A DNA stretch of 8,772 nucleotides from Pseudomonadota bacterium (GTDB lineage: Bacteria > Desulfobacterota > GWC2-55-46 > JADFVP01): contig JADFVP010000142.1 in NCBI GenBank assembly GCA_015222595.1, forward strand, positions 1 through 8,772, written 5' to 3'. The position numbers and the translations under genes are program-made. Numbering within the stretch: the stretch's first letter is position 1; each line of letters opens with the position of its first letter. Under the pieces are notes generated by a model. The model worked only from the letters and a program-made list of their open reading frames with translations. It searched no databases and had not been told where the DNA came from. Shown one piece after another: positions 1 to 5,549 of this stretch.

Positions 1-93
1 ATTCAAACCCATCCGTGCGTATACCTCTTCTACCGCTCGACCTCCTACAGCAAATCACAAAATACGCCCCCACGCGAAGTGGGTGCGCAATGG
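1..93. repeat. Dispersed palindromic repeat, copy A (left end cut by window)
   Basis: This stretch resembles 667-771 between ubiE and ubiT. The shared blocks are AAACCCATCCGTGC (6-19; AAACCCGTCCGTGC at 674-687) and ACGCCCCCACGCGAAGTGGG (64-83; one difference at 735-754), with a less similar middle. Its right end TGCGCAATGG (84-93) matches the terminal inverted repeat of copy B at nine of ten bases, although seven bases found there are missing. It ends exactly at the ubiT stop codon (94-96). The left end lies outside the window. Confidence 0.65.
59..87 (-). terminator. Terminator-like hairpin after ubiT, inside a repeat unit
   Basis: Just past the ubiT stop, the DNA can fold as CGC plus CCCAC paired with GTGGG plus GCG (65-73 with 79-87), with one mismatch and a five-base loop. 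On the minus strand the stem is followed by TATTTT (59-64). This resembles a modest intrinsic terminator. The same hairpin core recurs after ubiE within a related repeat. Confidence 0.45.
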
Positions 94-516
94 CTAGTCG
101 AGTGCGGCAAGTATGTTCTTGAAGTGTATGGCCACGGAGGTGTCGCCGGTGATTTCGAGCCTGCGCGAGAAGAAGACCGTATCGGGGTCTACTCTTCCGA
201 GGAAGAGGTCGACGAGCACCGCCACCGTACCCTTCATGGTAACGTCCGGCTCGGTCGTATTGTGAAGCTCGACCTTGATACTCTTCTTTTCGATCTTCAG
301 AAAGAAGCCTTTATTGATGTCCGTTGCCTCGAACCAGAAGAGTTTCCCGTCGAGCGCACCAAGTTTTTGGGCAAAAGCCGGGTTGTCGGCAACCACCTTC
401 TTGAGCATAACGGCTGCGGCCATCGCCTCGAAGAGGAGCGGGGTGGCCTTCAAACCGAAGCGAAGCCCCGAAAGCCCCGCGCGCTCGAACCTGTTTGTGC
501 TGTCGTCTCTACCCAT
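94..516 (-). CDS. ubiT: UbiT: SCP2-domain lipid carrier for O2-independent ubiquinone synthesis
   Basis: Predicted 140-residue protein of the SCP2 (sterol carrier) family. In E. coli, UbiT (YhbT) works with UbiU and UbiV to make ubiquinone without oxygen and is thought to bind the hydrophobic intermediates. From memory of the E. coli protein, the best match is near the C-terminus, where residues 110-140 carry DPDT, FF, RRL, GDT and a KN pair in the same order and spacing. The N-terminal helix with LKATPLLFE (22-30) also resembles its LTPF region. I chose the ATG at 514-516 because the reading frame upstream (to 621) runs into a repeat element and adds residues with no family likeness. An AGAGG lies 12 bases before this ATG, which is weak. 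The protein stops soon after the SCP2 core and lacks the roughly 30-residue tail of E. coli UbiT. It is the last gene of the visible block, 266 bases after ubiE. Confidence 0.85.
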   Translation of the reverse strand: MGRDDSTNRFERAGLSGLRFGLKATPLLFEAMAAAVMLKKVVADNPAFAQKLGALDGKLFWFEATDINKGFFLKIEKKSIKVELHNTTEPDVTMKGTVAVLVDLFLGRVDPDTVFFSRRLEITGDTSVAIHFKNILAALD

Positions 517-600
517 CTGTACCAATAACCTCTGTAAACCTTCTACCTTACAGTATATCTTAAAATGTTTGTCCCTGCGCTTTACCCAAAACCTCGATGG

Positions 601-648
601 CTTATTATGCCGACCATGCAACTTTCAAATACACGCTCCCACGCGAAG
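601..648. repeat. Palindromic repeat, partial copy C
   Basis: A partial third copy, directly repeated about 102-103 bases before copy B. The block starting GCCGACCATGCAACTT (609-624) matches GCCGACCAAGCAACTT (712-727), and the likeness continues to CCCACGCGAAG (638-648). It lacks its own right terminal repeat and runs straight into the left inverted repeat of copy B. Confidence 0.6.
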
Positions 649-771
649 CCATTACGCATGGAGCGTATTTCACAAACCCGTCCGTGCCAATAAGCCACAG
701 AGCACTTTCCAGCCGACCAAGCAACTTACAAATTACGCCCCCACGCGGAGTGGGCGCTCCATGCGTAATGG
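649..771. repeat. Palindromic repeat copy B with perfect 17-bp inverted ends
   Basis: A 123-base unit bounded by CCATTACGCATGGAGCG (649-665) and its exact reverse complement (755-771). Each end is itself a small imperfect palindrome (CCAT-TACGC-ATGG). There is no coding capacity for a transposase and I see no clear target-site duplication. It fits a MITE-like or REP-like non-autonomous element. It fills most of the gap between ubiE and ubiT and may insulate ubiT from the rest of the operon. Confidence 0.7.
730..757 (-). terminator. Terminator-like hairpin after ubiE, inside repeat copy B
   Basis: CCCAC (740-744) pairs with GTGGG (750-754) around a five-base loop, with two further outer pairs (737-738 with 756-757) across a mismatch. 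On the minus strand it is followed by TAATTTG. This is the equivalent of the hairpin after ubiT, but weaker. If it works, ubiT would need its own promoter or depend on read-through. Confidence 0.3.
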
Positions 772-782
772 GTGCGGAGCAG

Positions 783-1529
783 CTAGACTTTGTAGCCGAT
801 GTGGACGGCTGCGATGCCGTTGAGTATGTTGTAGTACCGCACCCTGTAGAGCCCGACCGACTCCATAGTTGCTTTCAGCTCTTCTTGCGTTGGGAACTTG
901 CGTATCGATTCGTGGAGGTAGACGTAGGCCGCGCGGTCTCCGGTGATTGCCGAACCGACGTTAGGCAGCACGTTTATGGAGTAGGCGTCGTAGATGGCGC
1001 GAAAGAGCGCGCTTCTCGGATGCGAGAATTCGAGGCAGATAACGCGTCCGCCGGGCTTTACGACTCTTGTCATCTCGCCGAGCGCTTTGGCCAGATGCGT
1101 TACGTTCCTTATGCCGAAACCGACGGTCGCCACTTCAAAGGTGTTGTCTGCAAAAGAGATATCTTCTGCATTGCCCTGTATGAACTGCATGTCGCTAAGA
1201 TGGCCTTTGTCGATGACCTTCTCCCTGCCGTATTTCAGCATCTCGCCGTTTATGTCGTAGACGACCACCCGACCGGATTTACCGACCTTGTCGGCCATTA
1301 AGAGCGCAATGTCGGCGGTGCCGCCCGCTACGTCTAAAGCGCTCTGGCCGGGTTTTAGCCCGGTGTCTGCCGCGACCATCCGCTTCCAGAGCCTGTGCGC
1401 TCCGGCGCTCATAAGGTCGTTCATGAGGTCGTACTTCGAGGCCACGGAGTCGAAGACCTCGGCTACGCGCCCCCGCTTCTCATCTTCAGCAATAACCTCT
1501 TTACCGAAGTTCGTCGTCTTCTTTGTCAT
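783..1529 (-). CDS. ubiE: UbiE/MenG quinone C-methyltransferase
   Basis: A 248-residue class I SAM-dependent methyltransferase. UbiE methylates the ring carbon of the ubiquinone precursor, and the same enzyme family (MenG) methylates demethylmenaquinone, so the quinone made cannot be told from this gene alone. Visible family marks are the SAM-binding motif LDVAGGTADIA (65-75), the acidic YDIN (91-94), NAE (120-122), the FGIRNV signature (138-143), VKPGGR (157-162), LEFS (166-169), the DAYS...LP segment (181-189) and the conserved C-terminal GYKV (245-248). Length equals the usual 250. The ATG at 1527-1529 is preceded by GGAG six bases away, and the family similarity starts just after it, so the in-frame upstream ATG at 1604 is not needed. 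It follows ubiB by 25 bases, so the two are probably co-transcribed. A palindromic repeat begins 11 bases beyond its stop codon. Confidence 0.95.
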   Translation of the reverse strand: MTKKTTNFGKEVIAEDEKRGRVAEVFDSVASKYDLMNDLMSAGAHRLWKRMVAADTGLKPGQSALDVAGGTADIALLMADKVGKSGRVVVYDINGEMLKYGREKVIDKGHLSDMQFIQGNAEDISFADNTFEVATVGFGIRNVTHLAKALGEMTRVVKPGGRVICLEFSHPRSALFRAIYDAYSINVLPNVGSAITGDRAAYVYLHESIRKFPTQEELKATMESVGLYRVRYYNILNGIAAVHIGYKV

Positions 1530-1554
1530 CTGTAACTCCGTTCTGCTAATCTGG

Positions 1555-3213
1555 TCATGCGCGCGTACCCGCCGTCCTGATTCCGAGCAGTACGGCTCCG
1601 GCAAAGAGCACGATGGACAAGACCGGAACCCCTAAGACGGCAAACGAGTCGGGACCGGATAGGGCCGCCGAGAGCGTGCCTGCGATAACCAGAGAGCCGG
1701 TAAGCAACGCACGCGAGGTGCGCTTTCCGGTTGCCTGTATCTCGTCGAGTACCGGCTCTATGCCGTGGGGCACGAAGCCGAAGGTTAGGTCTCCGTTCGC
1801 GCCCTTCTCGAAAAAGTCGTTCATGTTGTACGGAATGGAGAGAGCGGCCCCGGCGATCTCTTCGACATGCTCGCTCGCCTTGCCTGCAACTGACTTTGGC
1901 GAGAGCTTCTCTTTGAGCATCCACTTGTAGACCATCGGCTTTGTTACTTCCCACATGTCGATATCGGGGTAGAGCTGGCGGCCGACGCCCTCTATTATGA
2001 CCATCGATTTTTGCAGCAGAAGCAGGTTCGGCTGAAGTCTCATCTCGAAACGGCGCGCGGTCTGCAAGAGCTTCATAAGGAGCGTGGAGATGTCTATATG
2101 TTCGAGCTTCGCCCCGAGTATCGGCTCGACTATAACGCGAAGCGCTTCTTCGAACTCCCCCAAGTCTACGCCCGGAGCAATGAGCCCCATGTCTCTGTGG
2201 ACTATCGCCATGCGGTAGTAGTCTTCGCGGACGATGTAATATAACATCGAGGCGAGGTACTTTCTGAGTTTGCGGTCCAGCCTGCCGACTATACCGAAGT
2301 CGAGGTAGATGATAACCCCGTCGTCGCGGATAAAGATATTTCCCGGATGGAGGTCGGCGTGAAAGATGCCGTGTTCGAAGACCTGCGTGAAGAAGATTTC
2401 GAGACCCTCTACGGCGGCCCTCTTTATGTCGATTCCCTTGGCGCGAAGAGTCTCTAGCTCGTCTATCGGCGTGCCGTAGACGCGCTCCATCGTCAGCACC
2501 CCTTCGGTGGTCCAGTCCCAGTAGACCTTCGGTATCTGTATCCTCGGGTTCTCTTTAAAGATCTTGTAGAAGCGGCCTATGGCCGCGCCCTCTATGGTGA
2601 GGTCCTGCTCGTTGGTTATTACGCGCGTAAACTCCTCTACCACTTCAAGCGGGCGGTAGCGCCGCGCGCGCGGCACGTAGCGCTGAAGCAGTTCCGCTAC
2701 AACGCCCATGACCGACATGTCGGACTCTATTATGCGGCCTATCCCCGGACGCTTCACCTTTACGGCAACCTCTGTGCCGTCTTTTAGCGTCGCAAAGTGA
2801 ACCTGGGCTATTGAGGCCGAGGCGTGGGGGGTCTCTTCGAAGGTGGCGAACTTCTCAACGAGCGTTCCCTTCAGTTCATGCTCCACGACCTTCTTGACCT
2901 CTTCGAAGGGAAAGGGCCGGACCATGTCCTGAAGTTTCTTGAACTCCTCGACCCACTCTGTTGGCAGGATATCGGCGCGAGTTGAGGCAATCTGGCCGAA
3001 CTTTATGAAGGTCGGGCCGAGTTCTTCGAGCACAAGACGCACGCGGATGGGCGTACTGAGGCCGAGCTTCTTCTTCGAGACGAAGAGCCGCTCTATGCGC
3101 GAGAGCAGCGGGAAGAGGCGCATCTCGGTTACAAGACCGCCGAAGCCGTAGCGCACGAGCGTTACTACGATTTTATTTAACCGGCGGATGTTTGTCAGTT
3201 TCTTTATATACAT
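1555..3213 (-). CDS. ubiB: UbiB-family atypical kinase/ATPase of quinone biosynthesis
   Basis: A 552-residue ABC1/ADCK/UbiB protein, close to the 546 of E. coli UbiB. The family has a protein-kinase-like fold, shows ATPase activity and is thought to help lipid quinone precursors reach the membrane-associated enzymes. Visible marks in order: KFGQ (71-74, the KxGQ motif of the family), an alanine-containing nucleotide loop ending in AQVH (131-139), the ATP-binding lysine in VAVKV (K152), the ExD motif (E202, D204) with E208, HADLHPGNIF (285-294), DFG (305-307) and the conserved QKSM...EGVGRQLYP stretch (401-416). Two hydrophobic segments at about 502-520 and 525-546 form the usual C-terminal membrane anchor. 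One oddity: the Asn normally found three residues after the last Glu of the extended ExD motif is Ala211. The start has no strong ribosome site, but the frame is closed just upstream. The gap to the preceding gene is 67 bases. Confidence 0.95.
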   Translation of the reverse strand: MYIKKLTNIRRLNKIVVTLVRYGFGGLVTEMRLFPLLSRIERLFVSKKKLGLSTPIRVRLVLEELGPTFIKFGQIASTRADILPTEWVEEFKKLQDMVRPFPFEEVKKVVEHELKGTLVEKFATFEETPHASASIAQVHFATLKDGTEVAVKVKRPGIGRIIESDMSVMGVVAELLQRYVPRARRYRPLEVVEEFTRVITNEQDLTIEGAAIGRFYKIFKENPRIQIPKVYWDWTTEGVLTMERVYGTPIDELETLRAKGIDIKRAAVEGLEIFFTQVFEHGIFHADLHPGNIFIRDDGVIIYLDFGIVGRLDRKLRKYLASMLYYIVREDYYRMAIVHRDMGLIAPGVDLGEFEEALRVIVEPILGAKLEHIDISTLLMKLLQTARRFEMRLQPNLLLLQKSMVIIEGVGRQLYPDIDMWEVTKPMVYKWMLKEKLSPKSVAGKASEHVEEIAGAALSIPYNMNDFFEKGANGDLTFGFVPHGIEPVLDEIQATGKRTSRALLTGSLVIAGTLSAALSGPDSFAVLGVPVLSIVLFAGAVLLGIRTAGTRA

Positions 3214-3280
3214 GGGTGTCGTTTAAAATTGCTCTTTGTTTGAAGTACGTGTGTCAAGCCATGCGTGCCTCTAAAGAAGC

Positions 3281-3697
3281 TTATTCTTTGCCCGCCTTCT
3301 TCTCAAGTTCGGCAACTCTGGCTTCGAGACTATCGACCTTCTCTCTCGCTATGCGCGCCATCTCCTTCACAACATCCATCTCAATGTCCGTTGCAACGTG
3401 GAGCTTGTCCGCCACTCTCGAAGAGTTGGAAATGATCTCAGACTCTATCTTCTCCTTGGCCGAGGTCACCACCGTCAGCAGCTCCTTTAAGACAGCCGAG
3501 CCGTCTTCGACCACTCTGTTCTCTATTATCTGGCGCGGGGTCAGCGGCTCTGCGCCTTCGGCGGTCTCCGTACCCTCTTCGGACTCTGCAGGTTTAGCGC
3601 CCTCATCTCTCGAACTCTGCACCTCTTCGAGCGTCTCTTTGAGCTTCTTCTCAAGACCGAGCCCGAGCAGTATCGCCTTATCTATAAGGTCAGCCAT
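3281..3697 (-). CDS. Small phasin/UbiK-like coiled-coil protein
   Basis: A 138-residue acidic protein without a recognised catalytic domain. Residues 1-28 form an amphipathic helix rich in Leu and Lys, 29-55 is an acidic Glu/Ala/Pro linker, 56-104 is a second helical stretch, and 105-135 is a regular heptad coiled coil containing REKVDSLEARVAELEKK. That last segment resembles the C-terminus of UbiK (YqiC), which in E. coli reads REKLALLEQRISELEN and mediates trimerisation. The overall layout also resembles phasin-like granule-associated proteins. UbiK is an accessory factor that binds the UbiJ lipid carrier and promotes ubiquinone production. Its location between ubiV and ubiB makes a similar role as a lipid or complex assembly factor plausible, but this is inference from position and coiled-coil similarity, and coiled coils match easily by chance. 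The start has a good AGGAGGG site. No gene symbol is justified. Confidence 0.8.
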   Translation of the reverse strand: MADLIDKAILLGLGLEKKLKETLEEVQSSRDEGAKPAESEEGTETAEGAEPLTPRQIIENRVVEDGSAVLKELLTVVTSAKEKIESEIISNSSRVADKLHVATDIEMDVVKEMARIAREKVDSLEARVAELEKKAGKE

Positions 3698-3749
3698 GCC
3701 CTACCCTCCTCTTCTCTATTACAGTTTGAAAAAACCAATTCCGTACTCT

Positions 3750-4673
3750 TTAAGGTGCGGGAACCTCTGCGCCTACGTACTCCTTGCCCGCGCGCCCGAG
3801 CCACCAGCCGTTACAGAGCCCGCCCGTGCCTGCGACTTTGTGCGAAAGAGCGAGCAGCCGCTCTACGGCCTCGTCTACGGAAATCTCTCCTCTTAAACGG
3901 GAGCGAAAAGTCTCTACCGCCTCGGCGGTCCCTATCGACTGCGGAGAAATTCTAATAGCCGCAACGCCCTTTGCAACCATGTCGTCTGTGAACTCGATTA
4001 GCGAGTAGGTCTTGGCACTGAGAATTGTGGTGCCGTTTATCGTAAAGAGCGGCTCGCCCTCCACGCTGCTGATCTCCATGCCGTCGGGGTCGCGTCCGCA
4101 GTCGTGCGCGCAGTTGGACTTGTCGAGCCCGTGCGCCCTTGAGGTGTAGCACCTCCACGAAAAGGCGAGCGGCACTTTGCCGTGGGCGAAGACCTCGCCC
4201 TTTATGCCGGTCTTTGCGATATTAAAGGCAACCGCTTCGCCAGACAACTCCACCGGGAAGGTGACGTGCTCAACTCCGACGCTCTGCAAGAACTCTACGC
4301 TCGGCACGTTGTAGGTGGTTATGTGCGGGCCCGCCCTAAGCTCTTTTGTGTCTCTAGCGCTGTCTGCCTCTACCATATTGAAGACCGACATGTCGTTGGC
4401 CTCAACCGCGTACGGCAGCCGCACAAGCTCGCGCGTAGTCTCAAGCTCTGTCTCGTTAGAGACCACTACGAGGCTAGAAAGCACGACCTTCTTGCCTGCC
4501 TTTGTAAGCTTTTCGGCTATTTCGGAAATGGTCTCGGCGCCGAGCCACCGCTTGTCGCAGACCATCTCGCCAAGATAGACGGTATCTACGTCCATCTCGG
4601 CGACGGTGTCGTAGAACCGAATAAGTTCCTCCCTCTTCCATTCAAAGAGAACAGGGCCAAGCGTCAATTCCAT
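3750..4673 (-). CDS. ubiV: UbiV: U32-family Fe-S protein of O2-independent ubiquinone hydroxylation
   Basis: A 307-residue member of the peptidase U32 family, of UbiV (YhbV) type. UbiV forms a complex with UbiU in E. coli, each holding a [4Fe-4S] cluster, and together they support ring hydroxylation of ubiquinone precursors without O2. The start LGPVLFEW matches the family opening. Four cysteines fit the cluster ligands: C39 in YLGEMVCDKR, then C175, C188 and C192, giving C-X12-C-X3-C, the same spacing I recall for E. coli UbiV. Other matches are LSSL (65-68), VEAND (90-94), FPVELS (139-144), HGKVPLAFS (164-172), RISPQ (241-245) and CNGWW (287-291) near the C-terminus. A GGAGGAGAG ribosome site directly precedes the ATG. 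Two small tandem hairpins separate it from truA. It is unusual that no ubiU lies beside it in this window. It is not expected to be a protease, despite the family name. Confidence 0.9.
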   Translation of the reverse strand: MELTLGPVLFEWKREELIRFYDTVAEMDVDTVYLGEMVCDKRWLGAETISEIAEKLTKAGKKVVLSSLVVVSNETELETTRELVRLPYAVEANDMSVFNMVEADSARDTKELRAGPHITTYNVPSVEFLQSVGVEHVTFPVELSGEAVAFNIAKTGIKGEVFAHGKVPLAFSWRCYTSRAHGLDKSNCAHDCGRDPDGMEISSVEGEPLFTINGTTILSAKTYSLIEFTDDMVAKGVAAIRISPQSIGTAEAVETFRSRLRGEISVDEAVERLLALSHKVAGTGGLCNGWWLGRAGKEYVGAEVPAP

Positions 4674-4686
4674 CTCTCCTCCATAA

Positions 4687-4713
4687 AAGAGCGGTCTTTA
4701 AAGAGCGGCTCTT
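4687..4713 (-). repeat. Two tandem 14-base hairpin repeats between truA and ubiV
   Basis: On the plus strand AAAGAGCGGTCTTT (4687-4700) is followed by AAAGAGCGGCTCTT (4700-4713), sharing one base. Each copy can form its own five-base-pair hairpin. They fill most of the 48-base gap between truA and ubiV and end seven bases before the GGAGGAGAG ribosome site of ubiV. They could weakly attenuate or process the message. A strong terminator is unlikely because the stems are short. Confidence 0.6.
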
Positions 4714-4721
4714 AAGTATGC

Positions 4722-5549
4722 CTAATATTCAATATGAACAAGGCAGAGCCCGTGGCCGGGTGCGGTCTCCGGCGCTGCTGCTCTGTCCTTCGCTTCGATT
4801 ATTCGCTCTACCTCTTCGGGCTCTATGGAGCCCGCGCCAACGGCTACAAGCGTACCGGCCATTATACGAACCATGTGGCGCAAAAAGGCCGTGCCGCGCA
4901 CCTCGAACTCAATCAGGCCCGGCGTGTCGTCACTTCTGTCTATGATTTCAAGGGCCGTTATCTCGCGCACCGAGTGCGGCGCATCAGAGCCTGTTGCCCT
5001 GAAGGAGGTAAAGTCCTTTCTGCCTATGAAGAACGGTACGGCTCTTCGCATCCGCTCTATGTCGAGCGGCCTTCGTACCCACCAGCTCTTGCGTCTCCAC
5101 ATAGCCGAGCGGTAGGGCCGGTTCAGCACAAGGTAACGGTAGACCTTGCCCTTTGAGTCGCGGCGCGGATCGAAAGAAGCCGGAACCTCGATTGCTTCCG
5201 TTACGACAATGTCTTCGGGCAAAAGAGAGTTGAGCCCGCCCATCAGCCCCGCTGCCGGTATGGCGCTCTCAGTCACGAACGCGGCGCATTGAGCGAGCGC
5301 ATGCACGCCCGAATCGGTCCTTGAAGCTCCGGCAACAGTTATCTCTTCGCCCGTCAACGTGCTTACGGCTTTAGAGACCGCGCTCTGAACGCTTTTACCG
5401 TTCTTCTGCACCTGCCACCCGACGTACTCCGTGCCGTCGTACTCGAGCGTCAGTTTTATAGTTCTGCCGCCGTCACTACTGTCGGGACTGCTGTCATCAC
5501 TGCTATCTGGGCTACCGACGCTGCTACTATCTCGACTGTTATCCGGCAC
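4722..5549 (-). CDS. truA: tRNA pseudouridine(38-40) synthase TruA with Ser/Asp-rich N-terminal extension
   Basis: A 275-residue TruA, the enzyme that converts uridines 38 to 40 of the tRNA anticodon arm to pseudouridine. The catalytic aspartate is D79 in SRTDSGVHA (76-84). Further marks are EYDGTEYVGWQ (36-46), KVYRY (135-139) with the conserved Tyr137, the DFTSFRA stretch (179-185), FLRHMVR (222-228) and the C-terminal PGHGLCL (264-270). The enzyme core starts near residue 29. Residues 5-28 form a low-complexity Ser/Asp/Pro tail with SPDSSD occurring twice, encoded by imperfect DNA repeats. The start is GTG at 5547-5549, directly after the TAG of asd, which suggests translational coupling. 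I see no other ATG, GTG or TTG between this GTG and the core, so the tail is probably translated. The ribosome site is weak (AGGG 11 bases away). Confidence 0.95.
   Translation of the reverse strand: MPDNSRDSSSVGSPDSSDDSSPDSSDGGRTIKLTLEYDGTEYVGWQVQKNGKSVQSAVSKAVSTLTGEEITVAGASRTDSGVHALAQCAAFVTESAIPAAGLMGGLNSLLPEDIVVTEAIEVPASFDPRRDSKGKVYRYLVLNRPYRSAMWRRKSWWVRRPLDIERMRRAVPFFIGRKDFTSFRATGSDAPHSVREITALEIIDRSDDTPGLIEFEVRGTAFLRHMVRIMAGTLVAVGAGSIEPEEVERIIEAKDRAAAPETAPGHGLCLVHIEY
5477..5537 (-). repeat. Imperfect coding repeat in the truA 5' end
   Basis: The 5' end of truA is built of short imperfect repeats around GACAGCAGT/GATAGCAGT-like units that encode Ser-Ser-Asp and Ser-Pro-Asp runs (residues 5-24). 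SPDSSD occurs twice. Such tracts can vary in length between strains. Confidence 0.55.

Noticed and set aside
517..621. Longer UbiT starting at the ATG at 619-621
   Set aside because: The extra 35 residues come partly from the repeat element and show no likeness to the family, while the protein from 516 aligns from its first helix.
601..771. CRISPR array
   Set aside because: The repeated units are about 100 bases, imperfect and palindromic at the ends, without regular short repeats and spacers.
597..1301. Plus-strand open frame of 234 codons
   Set aside because: It lies opposite ubiE, has no recognisable domain and no ribosome site; it reflects the codon use of the real gene.
3252..3257. TTGACA on the minus strand upstream of ubiB as a promoter
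   Set aside because: No -10 box occurs at 16-19 bases; the nearest A/T-rich hexamer is about 23 bases away.
3192..3896. Plus-strand open frame of 234 codons
   Set aside because: Ser-rich translation opposite the coiled-coil gene and the ubiV end; it crosses clear minus-strand gene boundaries.
3750..4673. Collagenase-type protease, from the U32 family name
   Set aside because: The cysteine spacing and the LGPVL and CNGWW marks fit UbiV, an Fe-S protein of quinone synthesis.
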